Source of the DNA: Collinsella aerofaciens
GTDB taxonomy: Bacteria; Actinomycetota; Coriobacteriia; Coriobacteriales; Coriobacteriaceae
Assembly: GCF_028209625.1 (NCBI RefSeq)
Contig: NZ_JAQLDU010000005.1
Coordinates: 1 to 64,000, forward strand
DNA: 64,000 nucleotides
Reading direction: 5' to 3'
The notes below the pieces were generated by a model. It made no database searches. It had not been told where the DNA came from and worked only from the letters and a program-made list of their open reading frames with translations. Positions within the stretch are counted from its first letter, which is position 1. The number at the start of each line of letters is the position of its first letter. The translations under genes were made by a program, and so were the position numbers. Shown piece after piece: positions 52,098 to 60,222 of this stretch.

Positions 52098-53057
52098 TTA
52101 GTACGTAAAGAAGCCCTCGCCCGAGCTTTCGCCCAGCTTACCTTCGTCGAGCATCTTCTTGAGGACGGACGCCATAGCCTTAAAGTTGTAGGGCATCATC
52201 ATCTTCTTGAGCAGCGGGCTCACCAAGCCCGGCACCTTCTGATACTGCATGACGATGTTGTAGGCCGTCTGGATACCCACCGTGTCGAATACGCGGAACG
52301 GGCCCTTGGGAGCGCCGGTGCCACGCGTCCATGCGAGGTCAATGCTCTTGGGGTCGCTCACGCCCGAGACGTACAGGTCAAGACCCGAAAGCAACCACGG
52401 TACCAGCATGGAGTTGAGCAGGTAGCCGTTCTTTTCCTTGTTGACGGGCAGGGCAAGCATGCGGATGTCGTTGGCGAAGTCGACGAGCTCGTCGAAGTAG
52501 CGCTTGTCGGTTTGGTCCTGTGCCATGACCTCGGTCATGTTGTTCTTCCAGATAGAGTTGGCAAAGTGCAGCGACAGGTACTTCTCGGGACGGCCGGTGT
52601 ACTTGGCAAAGGTGCTCGGCAGCAGCGTGGATGAGTTGGTCACGATGACGGTCTTTTGCGGCAGAACCGGGGCGAGCTTCTTGTAGAAGTCGATCTTTGC
52701 CTGGGTGTCCTCGGCCATAGACTCGATGACCAGGTCGGCGTCGGCCACGGCCTTGGCAAGATCGAGCTCCAGCTTGAGTGTGGCGTAGGCACGCTCGACG
52801 GCGGCGAGCGCCGCCTCCTTGTCAAAGGGTTGGCCACTATCGGCGATACCGGCGCACCACTCGCCCGTGCCGTCCGCCATACCCTCGATTGCCGCGATGT
52901 ACTCCTTGCGCACATGATCGATCTTGGGCTGGGTGCGGCCGATGCTGCCCTCGCTGCGCAGCCAAATCGTTACATCAAAGCCGCAGTAGGCAGCCTGAAA
53001 GGCAATCTGGCTTCCCAACACGCCGCCACCGGCGACACAAACGGTCTTGTAGCTCAT
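52098..53057 (-). CDS. 3-hydroxyacyl-CoA dehydrogenase family protein
   Basis: A 319-residue NAD-dependent dehydrogenase. The Rossmann motif VAGGGVLGSQIAFQAA is at 8-23, the catalytic region LSLHFANSIWKNNMTEV has the family His-Phe-x-Asn, and a C-terminal helical domain follows. It converts 3-hydroxyacyl-CoA to 3-oxoacyl-CoA, as in butyrate-type or beta-oxidation pathways; no partner genes (thiolase, crotonase) are adjacent. The ATG is at 53057. The Trp-Lys after the His motif differs from typical Hbd, so the substrate is uncertain. Confidence 0.85.
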   Translation of the reverse strand: MSYKTVCVAGGGVLGSQIAFQAAYCGFDVTIWLRSEGSIGRTQPKIDHVRKEYIAAIEGMADGTGEWCAGIADSGQPFDKEAALAAVERAYATLKLELDLAKAVADADLVIESMAEDTQAKIDFYKKLAPVLPQKTVIVTNSSTLLPSTFAKYTGRPEKYLSLHFANSIWKNNMTEVMAQDQTDKRYFDELVDFANDIRMLALPVNKEKNGYLLNSMLVPWLLSGLDLYVSGVSDPKSIDLAWTRGTGAPKGPFRVFDTVGIQTAYNIVMQYQKVPGLVSPLLKKMMMPYNFKAMASVLKKMLDEGKLGESSGEGFFTY

Positions 53058-53225
53058 GGAAACGGTCCTCTCATACGTAATTCCATAGATGTGTATTTAA
53101 TTAACCGTAAGGATGGCACGCGCAGGGGTTGGGTTCCATAAACGGACGGTAATTTGCGGCGAACGGCTACATATGTTCATTATCTCAGGGTCCGAAGGTG
53201 ATTTTTGGTGCCACCGAGGCATTGT

Positions 53226-53356
53226 TTTCGGAAGTATGCGGCAAATTCCGGAACTCTCGAGCACACCCCCGTTTTCCGTAAATAAAACCGCAGGTACAGA
53301 GCTTGGGCATACCAAGTGTGCTCGGCCTATTCAGATTTTGCCGCATACTTCCGAAA
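53226..53356. repeat. structured intergenic repeat with nested inverted arms
   Basis: Outer arms 53226-53245 (TTTCGGAAGTATGCGGCAAA) and 53337-53356 are exact 20-bp reverse complements. Inner arms CGAGCACAC (53258-53266) and GTGTGCTCG (53316-53324) are 9 bp perfect. The right part (53321-53353) recurs at 52029. The element fills most of the 416-base gap between the dehydrogenase and the activase gene; no gene is seen in that gap. Confidence 0.88.
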
Positions 53357-53406
53357 TCTAAGTTCGCAAAGGGTGATAGTTGGGGCGTTTACGCAACATA
53401 TATCCA

Positions 53407-53445
53407 GAAAAAGCGGGTGGTAGCCGGTACGGCTACCACCCGCTT
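53407..53445 (-). terminator. terminator of the activase gene
   Basis: On the minus strand a 15-bp perfect stem (53411-53425 with 53431-53445) with a 5-base loop is followed by TTTCTGG, the stem itself ending in TT. It begins 29 bases after the activase stop. Confidence 0.92.
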
Positions 53446-53473
53446 GCCTCATATCTAGCCCAAAGCAGGCCGG

Positions 53474-56400
53474 CTACTTCTTAATGCCGCGTCCCAGGCG
53501 CTCAGCGACCGACGCCACGGCGCTCTCGTCGACCGAGCCGCAGCTCACGCAGCCATCGTGGGCACGCATCTGGCCGGTAACCTCGTCCATCGCGAGCGGT
53601 GCCACCTTCTCGAGCTTAAAGCCCTTGCCGGCGCGCATGTTCTCCTTGGCCACGCTGATCATGAGCTTAATGCGGTTGAGCTGGTTGACCTCGGACGCAC
53701 CGGGGTCGTAGTCCACCGCGACGATGTTGCTCTCGGGGTGCTGACGGCGCAGCTCCTTGATCACGGCCTTGCCCACCACGTGGTTGGGCAGGCAGGCGAA
53801 GGGCTGCGTGCAGATGATGTTGGGGGCGCCATGGTCGATCAGGTCGAGCATCTCGGCCGTGAGCAGCCAGCCCTCGCCCATGTTATTGCACACCGAAAGT
53901 ACCGTACGGGCCTTTTCGGCCATGGTGCCGATGCGCTCGGGCGCCTCGAAGCGGCGGGACTTCTCGAGCATCTCCTCCACCGGCGTGCGCATCCAGTCCA
54001 CAAGCTTGATGAGCGCTTGCATGCCCGCGCGCGTAGTGGCAGAGCTACCCAGCTCGTCCTTCTGCAGCTCCGCGTTGCTCATGGAGTACAGGAAGAAGTC
54101 GAGCAGGCCCGGCACCACGGCCTCGCAGCCCTCGCGCTCGATGACATCGACCACGTGGTTGTTGGCCGTGGGATGGAACTTGACCAAGATCTCGCCGACC
54201 ACGCCCACGCGCGGCTTAGTACCCTCGCCCACGAGCGGCATGGTGTCGAACGCTCGGATGGCCTCGCGGCACAGCTTGGTGTAGTTGTGGCGGTTGAACT
54301 TGGGCGCCAACTTGCGGGCGCGCGCCATGTACTCCTCGTAGAGCGCGTTGGCGGCACCGGGCGTGGCCTCGTACGGGCGGCAGCGGTAGAGCATCTGCAT
54401 CATCACGTCGCCAAAGAGCACCGCGTAGACTGCCTGCTTAAGCAGCGCCGGCGTAATCTTAAAGCCGGGGTTGTCCTCGCCGAGCGCCACAGCCGAAAGC
54501 GAGATCACCGGAATCTCAGGGTGACCGCTCTCGCGCAGGGCTTTGCGAATGAGCGCGATGTAGTTGGTAGCACGGCAGCCGCCGCCGGTCTGACTGATGA
54601 CCACGGCCGTCTTGGACAGGTCGTACCGACCGCTCTCGATGGCCTCCATGATCTGGCCCGTCACCAGGATCGACGGATAGCAGATGTCATTGTTCACATA
54701 GCGCAGGCCGGCCTCGACGGCGTCGTGATCGGTCGAGGGCAGCAGCTCCAAGTTGTAGCCGGCACCGCGGAACACCTCTTTGACCAGGTCAAAGTGGATC
54801 GGCGCCATCTGCGGGCACAGGATGGTGTAGCCCTCGTCGCGCATCTGCTCGGTAAAGGGCACCTTCGGCCATGCGGTCGAAGCACTCTCGCGCTGAGCCT
54901 CAAACGTGTACTTGCGGCTCGCGAACGCGGGGGCATCCGTGGAGGGCGCCACCGGCGCGGCATCGCCCTGCTCGTAAGCCTCGCCCGCGGCCGTGGCCTC
55001 GGCCAAGCGCTCGGCCTCCTGGTCCTTAAGCGCGGCCATGAGCGAGCGGATGCGGATGCGCGCGGCACCCAGGTTGGACACCTCGTCGATCTTGAGCACG
55101 GTGTAAATCTTGCCGCTGGCTTCCAGGATCTCCTGCACCTGGTCGGTGGTCAGGGCGTCCAAGCCGCAGCCGAAGGAGTTGAGCTGGATCAGGTCCAGGT
55201 CGTTGCGCATCGTCACAAAACGAGCGACGGCGTACAGGCGGCTGTGGTACATCCACTGGTCGACGACGCGAATCGGACGCTCGGGCTTTACCAGATGCGC
55301 GAGCGAATCCTCGGTAAAGACCGCAAAGCCAAAGCTCGAGATAAGCTCGGGCAGGGCGTGGTTGATCTCGGGGTCGTTATGGTAGGGACGACCGGCGAGC
55401 ACGATGCCGTGACCGCCGTGGTCCTCGACCCACTTAAGGGCCTCCTCGCCCATGGTCTGGATGTCCTCGTGGAAGCGCGCGTCGGCCTCAAAGGCAGCGT
55501 TGACGGCGGCATCGACCTCGGAGCGCGTGATCTTGGGTCCACGCACGCGACCGCGACCGGCCTCAGCATCGGCCACGCGGTCGACGGCGAGCACCTGGTA
55601 CAGGCGGCGCTTGAGCTCGGTCTTGTCATGATAGGGCACAAACGGGTACAGGAACTCGATGTTCTGCTCGCGGATCTCGTCGATGTTGAGTGCCAACGCC
55701 GTGGGGTAGCTCATGACGATGGGGCAGTTGTAACAGTTGCCGGCGGTCGGGTCCTCCTTGCGCTCCCAACGCACGCACGGCATCCAGATAAAGTCGACGT
55801 CGCGGTCGATAAGGTTCATCACGTGGCCGTGGCTCATCTTGGCCGGATAGCACACACTCTCGGACGGCATGGACTCGATGCCCGCCTGGTAGGTCTTTTT
55901 GCTCGACTGGTCGGACAGCTGCACGCTAAAGCCCAAGCGCGTAAAGAACGCATGCCAGAAGGGGTAGTTCTCGTACATGTTGAGCGCGCGCGGGATGCCG
56001 ACGGTGCCGCGCGGGGCCTCGTCGGGGCTCAGCACCTCGCGGTTAAAGAGCAGCTCGTTTTTCTTTTTGAAGAGGTTGGGGGCCTCGGTCTTCTGCTTTT
56101 TGTGGCTGGCGCCCTTCTCGCAACGGTTGCCGGTAATGAAGCGCCTACCGCCGCCAAAGTCGTTCACAGTAAGCTGGCAGTTGTTAGAGCAACGGCCGCA
56201 GCGGACATGCTTTTGCGTCACGGTGAGGTGTGCGATATCCTCAGCCGAAAGGATGGTCGAGGTGCCGTCGGCGCCGGCGCGATCGCGGGCGAGCAGGGCC
56301 GCACCGTAGGCGCCCATGCAGCCGGCGATGTCAGGGCGCACGGCATGCACGCCGGTGAGCTGCTCAAACGCGCGCAGCGTGGCATCGGACATAAAGGTGC

Positions 56401-58261
56401 CGCCCTGGACGATCACCTGGCTGCCGATCTCCTTGGGGTCGCGCAGCTTAATGACCTTGAACAGGGCATTCTTAATGACGGAATAGGACAGGCCGGCCGC
56501 GATGTCGCCCACCGTGGCGCCTTCCTTTTGCGCCTGCTTGACGCGCGAGTTCATAAAAACCGTGCAGCGGCTGCCCAGGTCGACGGGGGCCTTGGCATGG
56601 ATGGCGGCATCGGCGAACGCGCGCACGTCCATGTTCATAGAGACGGCGAAGCTCTCGATAAAGCTGCCGCAACCCGACGAGCAGGCCTCGTTGAGCATGA
56701 TGTGCTCGATAACGCCGTCCTTGACGCGCAGGCACTTCATGTCCTGGCCGCCGATGTCCAGGATAAACTCGACGCCGGGCAGGAACGCCTTGGCGCCGCG
56801 CAGGTGCGCGACGGTCTCGATCTCGCCGGAATCGGCCTTGAGGGCCTCGATGAGTAGCGCCTCACCGTAGCCCGTGGTGGTCACGTGGCCGATGGTGCAG
56901 CCCGCGGGAATGTGGTTGTAGAAATCGGCCATGATGACCTTGGCCGTGCCCAGGATGTCACCGTTGTTGTTGCCGTACCAGGTATGCAACAGCTGGCCGT
57001 CCTCGCCCACGAGCGCGGCCTTCATGGTGGTGGAACCGGCGTCGATGCCAATGAACACGCGGCCGGTGTAGCCGTCGAGCTTGCCCTTGGGGACGACTTC
57101 TTGGTCGTGGCGACCCTTGAACTCGGCAAAGTCCTCGTCGGTGGCAAAGAGCGGATCCAGACGCTCGACCTCGGCACCCTGCGTGTCGCCCAAGCTGTCA
57201 ATGGCCTCGATAAGCTGCGGGAACGTGCTGAGCTTATTGGACTCGTGCGCCATGGCGGCGCCGCTCGCCACAAACAGGTGGGCGTTTTGGGGCACGATAC
57301 GGTGCTCCTCGTCCAGGTTGAGCGTGAGGTAGAAGCGATGGCGCAGCTCGGAGAGGTACTGCAGCGGGCCGCCCAGGAAGGCAACGTTGCCACGGATGGG
57401 GCGACCGCACGCCAGGCCCGAGATGGTCTGGGTCACAACGGCCTGGAAGATGGAAGCGGCCACGTCCTCGGGGCGGGCGCCCTCGTTGAGCAGCGGCTGG
57501 ACGTCGGTCTTGGCAAAGACGCCGCAGCGGCTGGCGATGGGATAGATGGTGGTGGCGTTGGCCGCGAGCTCGTTGAGGCCGCTGGCATCGGTGTGGAGCA
57601 GGGTGGCCATCTGGTCGATGAACGCGCCCGTACCGCCGGCGCAGGTGCCGTTCATGCGCTGCTCGATACCGTTGTCGAAGTAGATGATCTTGGCGTCTTC
57701 GCCGCCTAGCTCGATGGCGACGTCGGTGGCCGGGATGATGGTCTCGACGGCACGCTTGCTGGCGATGACCTCCTGGACAAACTCCAGGTCGAGCCACTGG
57801 GACAGCAGCAGGCCGCCCGAACCGGTGATGGCGCAGGTCATTTGGGCAGCCGGCAGCACGGTCGCAGCGCCCTCGAACAAGTCGCGGGCGCAGGCGCGGA
57901 CGTCGGTGTGGTGGCGCTGGTACTTGGCGTAGACGATCTGGTTGTCGTCGTTGAGCACAGCGAGCTTAACGGTGGTGGAGCCCACGTCGATGCCCAGGTG
58001 CAGGTTGCCACGAGCGTTCTCGGGGTTGAAGATCGCGCCTTCGGGGGCGTGGGCGGCGGTGGCGGCTACGGGCTCAGCGGCGGTGGCGGGCTCGCTAGCG
58101 ACGGACGTCTCCCCTGCCGCGTTCTTGGCATCGGCAACTGCCTCGGCAACTTTCTCGGCAGCCGCGGTCGCGGCCTTCTGCGCGGCGTCCACCACGGCGG
58201 GCGCGGCCTCGCGTGCGGCAGCGACCATGCGGTCCTTAATGCCCTCGACGAGTTTGCTCAT
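53474..58261 (-). CDS. giant BcrAD/BadFG-type acyl-CoA dehydratase activase-related protein
   Basis: A 1595-residue protein. Residues 1-80 are an Ala-rich amphipathic segment. Two ASKHA ATPase modules follow, with phosphate loops LGIDVGSTTVKLAV (about 89-102) and IGIDAGSTTMKAAL (about 400), and cluster-type motifs CAGGTGAFIDQMA and ACSSGCGSFIESFA. Near 710 a Cys cluster CGRCSNNC could bind Fe-S. Next come DUF2229-like (GIPRALNMYENYPFW, about 755) and dehydratase-like C-terminal regions. Relatives of 1400-1500 residues are called 2-hydroxyacyl-CoA dehydratase activases, but their reaction is unknown. It follows the TetR gene by 11 bases. Confidence 0.85.
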   Translation of the reverse strand: MSKLVEGIKDRMVAAAREAAPAVVDAAQKAATAAAEKVAEAVADAKNAAGETSVASEPATAAEPVAATAAHAPEGAIFNPENARGNLHLGIDVGSTTVKLAVLNDDNQIVYAKYQRHHTDVRACARDLFEGAATVLPAAQMTCAITGSGGLLLSQWLDLEFVQEVIASKRAVETIIPATDVAIELGGEDAKIIYFDNGIEQRMNGTCAGGTGAFIDQMATLLHTDASGLNELAANATTIYPIASRCGVFAKTDVQPLLNEGARPEDVAASIFQAVVTQTISGLACGRPIRGNVAFLGGPLQYLSELRHRFYLTLNLDEEHRIVPQNAHLFVASGAAMAHESNKLSTFPQLIEAIDSLGDTQGAEVERLDPLFATDEDFAEFKGRHDQEVVPKGKLDGYTGRVFIGIDAGSTTMKAALVGEDGQLLHTWYGNNNGDILGTAKVIMADFYNHIPAGCTIGHVTTTGYGEALLIEALKADSGEIETVAHLRGAKAFLPGVEFILDIGGQDMKCLRVKDGVIEHIMLNEACSSGCGSFIESFAVSMNMDVRAFADAAIHAKAPVDLGSRCTVFMNSRVKQAQKEGATVGDIAAGLSYSVIKNALFKVIKLRDPKEIGSQVIVQGGTFMSDATLRAFEQLTGVHAVRPDIAGCMGAYGAALLARDRAGADGTSTILSAEDIAHLTVTQKHVRCGRCSNNCQLTVNDFGGGRRFITGNRCEKGASHKKQKTEAPNLFKKKNELLFNREVLSPDEAPRGTVGIPRALNMYENYPFWHAFFTRLGFSVQLSDQSSKKTYQAGIESMPSESVCYPAKMSHGHVMNLIDRDVDFIWMPCVRWERKEDPTAGNCYNCPIVMSYPTALALNIDEIREQNIEFLYPFVPYHDKTELKRRLYQVLAVDRVADAEAGRGRVRGPKITRSEVDAAVNAAFEADARFHEDIQTMGEEALKWVEDHGGHGIVLAGRPYHNDPEINHALPELISSFGFAVFTEDSLAHLVKPERPIRVVDQWMYHSRLYAVARFVTMRNDLDLIQLNSFGCGLDALTTDQVQEILEASGKIYTVLKIDEVSNLGAARIRIRSLMAALKDQEAERLAEATAAGEAYEQGDAAPVAPSTDAPAFASRKYTFEAQRESASTAWPKVPFTEQMRDEGYTILCPQMAPIHFDLVKEVFRGAGYNLELLPSTDHDAVEAGLRYVNNDICYPSILVTGQIMEAIESGRYDLSKTAVVISQTGGGCRATNYIALIRKALRESGHPEIPVISLSAVALGEDNPGFKITPALLKQAVYAVLFGDVMMQMLYRCRPYEATPGAANALYEEYMARARKLAPKFNRHNYTKLCREAIRAFDTMPLVGEGTKPRVGVVGEILVKFHPTANNHVVDVIEREGCEAVVPGLLDFFLYSMSNAELQKDELGSSATTRAGMQALIKLVDWMRTPVEEMLEKSRRFEAPERIGTMAEKARTVLSVCNNMGEGWLLTAEMLDLIDHGAPNIICTQPFACLPNHVVGKAVIKELRRQHPESNIVAVDYDPGASEVNQLNRIKLMISVAKENMRAGKGFKLEKVAPLAMDEVTGQMRAHDGCVSCGSVDESAVASVAERLGRGIKK

Positions 58262-58272
58262 TGTCTCTCCTC

Positions 58273-58983
58273 TTAGTTGTTGGACTCGACGGTTGCGGCG
58301 GTGTCGACCGTGTCCTCGAGCTGCAAGTTCAATAGCTTCATGCCGTATTCCGGCACGTTGATATCGATGGGTTGGCCATACAGGTCGCCGGGGCGCACAA
58401 AAGCGAGCACCGTCATAATGCGCGCCATGGCCTCGGGCGATTCGGTGAGCCCACGCTCAAACCAGCGCTGAATCATGCCGACCTCGGCGCTCACGACGTA
58501 GGTGACGTAGTAGTCAAAGAACGTGCCCAGCGCCAGGCCCAAAATGCCCGTCTGCGCACGCGGCACCACAGCCTCACGCGCGGTGTCGATAATCCTTTTA
58601 ATGAAGGCCTGGTCGCCGCCCGGACCCAGCAGCGCACCGATTAAGTCGCGGTTGGCCGCAAGATAACGCAGCAGCTCAACCGAACCGGGCGCCGGCTCGA
58701 GTTCATCGATGTTGTGGTAGAGATCGGGCAGCTGAGCTGCGGTGATGAGCTCAATGCGCTCACGGATCTCGGCCAGCAAGCCGTCCTCGATTTGATTGAT
58801 AAAGTCGGGAATATCGCGATAGTGCGAATAGAACGTGCGGCGCGTAAGGCCAGCACGCTCGGTGAGCGACGCGACATTAATGCGCGAAAGGTCGCCGCTT
58901 TCGGCAAGCTCGCTGGCAAGTGCCTGGCGAAGGGCACGCTGCGAGCGAAGGGACCGGCGATCGCATTTCTCGAGCTGGGACAA
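58273..58983 (-). CDS. TetR family transcriptional regulator
   Basis: A 236-residue regulator. The N-terminal DNA-binding domain contains INVASLTERAGLTRRTFYSHYRD (helix-turn-helix about 35-57; read as VASLTERAGLTRRTFYSHY), followed by a helical ligand domain with a C-terminal part like TetR_C proteins of the Dha/AcrR-type YS-HYR group. The start is TTG at 58983 after AAGGAGG. It is the first gene of a two-gene unit with the giant activase and probably controls it through the palindromes upstream. Confidence 0.9.
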   Translation of the reverse strand: MSQLEKCDRRSLRSQRALRQALASELAESGDLSRINVASLTERAGLTRRTFYSHYRDIPDFINQIEDGLLAEIRERIELITAAQLPDLYHNIDELEPAPGSVELLRYLAANRDLIGALLGPGGDQAFIKRIIDTAREAVVPRAQTGILGLALGTFFDYYVTYVVSAEVGMIQRWFERGLTESPEAMARIMTVLAFVRPGDLYGQPIDINVPEYGMKLLNLQLEDTVDTAATVESNN

Positions 58984-59005
58984 GCGTCCTCCTTGTTACT
59001 CAGCC

Positions 59006-59049
59006 TGTGCGCTATTGCACAGTGCGAGTATTATTGCACACCGTGTGCA
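59006..59049. promoter_or_regulatory. likely operator of the TetR-activase unit
   Basis: TGCACACCGTGTGCA (59035-59049) is a perfect palindrome around one central C, and TGTGC (59006-59010) with GCACA (59017-59021) forms a second, looser one; ATTGCACA occurs in both. They lie 23-66 bases upstream of the TetR start, with a TTGATG -35-like hexamer overlapping on the minus strand. Autoregulation is inferred. Confidence 0.65.
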
Positions 59050-59073
59050 TCAACACGTAAAGGCAATATTTGG

Positions 59074-59106
59074 AATGTGACGAGGGGACAGCCCCTTTGT
59101 CACATT
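59074..59106 (-). repeat. REP-like hairpin overlapping the HAD gene stop codon
   Basis: AATGTGAC (59074-59081) pairs with GTCACATT (59099-59106) and AGGGG with CCCCT inside. On the minus strand it reads TAATGTGACAAAGGGGCTG from the HAD stop codon (59105-59107). Confidence 0.85.
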
Positions 59107-59962
59107 ATTCGATGACGGTGCGGGAGTTCTGCTTGCGCATGGTGGCGAGCATGTGCTTGGGGACGGCGTGGACCATGCAGCTGCCGATAGTTGCGCTCGC
59201 GGCAGCCTTAGCTGCATCGCTAGCGTTTTTGTTCGCGTAGCTGCGGTGGAAACGCTTGAGCATGGCGATGTCGTTGCCGCCGTCGCCGTAGACCGCGACC
59301 TCGTCCTCGGCAATACCGTAGTAGCCCGCCAGCCAGGCCACACTCTCGCCCTTGTTGCACGCCACGTCCGTGATCTCGAACATCACCGGATCGAACGGCG
59401 CGTTGACCACGCGGTCCGATCGCTCGGCAAGATAGGCCTTAAGGTCGCGCTCCAGCTCGGGCGAGGTTACGCGGCAGTTGATCTTGCACACATCGTGGCG
59501 AAGGATGTCACCGATCGACTGGTCGAAATACTGCTCCTCGTGATAGCCGCCACGCGCACGCATGCCACGCATCACGATACGCTTAATGGGACTGTCCTTT
59601 TTAAAGCCCGCCTGGTGCATCTCGAACGAACCGCTCGAAAACATGCCATCGGGCGTGGAGCAATCAAAGCAAATGTCCGGAAACGCCTTGAGCAGTTCCT
59701 CAGTGACTTGCGGATCGATGGTCCAGGTCTTGAGCACCTCACCATGGCTGTCGCGCACGATGGACCCATTGGAGCAGCAGGCGTCAAGCGCCAGGCCCGT
59801 AAAGCCATGCTCGCCGATCGGCAACGTCGAGCGTCCAGTCGCGGGAACCACATGCAAGCCAGCCCCGGTCAGCTCGCGGATGGCACGGCGGATGGTCCCA
59901 TCCGCCTCATGCAGTGCGTTCAGCAGCGTTCCGTCTAAATCACTCGCGAACATCTTGATCAT
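59105..59962 (-). CDS. HAD-superfamily hydrolase (Cof-type)
   Basis: A 285-residue phosphatase. Motif I is ASDLDGTLLN at 7-16, motif II VVPATGRST, motif III the Lys of CNKGESVAWL, and motif IV GDGGNDIAMLK, with a class IIB cap between. It acts on small phosphorylated metabolites; the substrate is unknown. The ATG at 59962 follows GGAGAGG. It lies convergent in position to nothing; the TetR unit is next downstream on the same strand behind the stop-codon hairpin. Confidence 0.9.
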   Translation of the reverse strand: MIKMFASDLDGTLLNALHEADGTIRRAIRELTGAGLHVVPATGRSTLPIGEHGFTGLALDACCSNGSIVRDSHGEVLKTWTIDPQVTEELLKAFPDICFDCSTPDGMFSSGSFEMHQAGFKKDSPIKRIVMRGMRARGGYHEEQYFDQSIGDILRHDVCKINCRVTSPELERDLKAYLAERSDRVVNAPFDPVMFEITDVACNKGESVAWLAGYYGIAEDEVAVYGDGGNDIAMLKRFHRSYANKNASDAAKAAASATIGSCMVHAVPKHMLATMRKQNSRTVIE

Positions 59963-60005
59963 GAGCGTGCCTCTCCTTCGTCTGCACGATATTGTAGACG
60001 AGAAC

Positions 60006-60031
60006 GGGCGTGCCCCAAGAGAGGCACGCCC
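60006..60031 (-). terminator. hairpin terminator after the P-II remnant
   Basis: On the minus strand GGGCGTGCC pairs with GGCACGCCC (9 bp, 8-base loop), followed by GTTCTCG. The T-run is poor. It starts 18 bases after the P-II remnant stop and may be its original terminator. Confidence 0.55.
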
Positions 60032-60049
60032 GTCAGGCGAAAGATTGTC

Positions 60050-60142
60050 CTACACCGCGGCGGGGCCGTGCTCGCCGGTGCGGATGCGGATGACTTCTTC
60101 GACCGGCTCGACCCAGATCGTGCCATCTCCAACGGTGCCGTA
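60050..60142 (-). pseudogene. C-terminal remnant of a P-II signalling protein gene (glnB/glnK)
   Basis: Thirty codons ending in TAG encode YGTVGDGTIWVEPVEEVIRI followed by RTGEHGPAAV. This matches the P-II C-terminal signature (G-D-G-K-I-F/W-V then V-I-R-I-R-T-G-E), with Thr in place of the signature Lys. Upstream of 60142 the frame continues but no longer resembles P-II, and no T-loop or N-terminal half is found before the next gene ends at 60223. The function is lost. No ammonium transporter gene is adjacent. Confidence 0.85.
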
Positions 60143-60222
60143 ATCTTGGAAACGGCGCGGCAACGGACGCGAAACGAACGGGAAACGTGCGAACGAGAAG
60201 GGCGCGCTTGGCTCCGCTCTGG

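Noticed and set aside
53558-56857. 1099-codon open frame on the plus strand
   Set aside because: It is antisense to the giant activase gene, and its translation is low in complexity with no domain.
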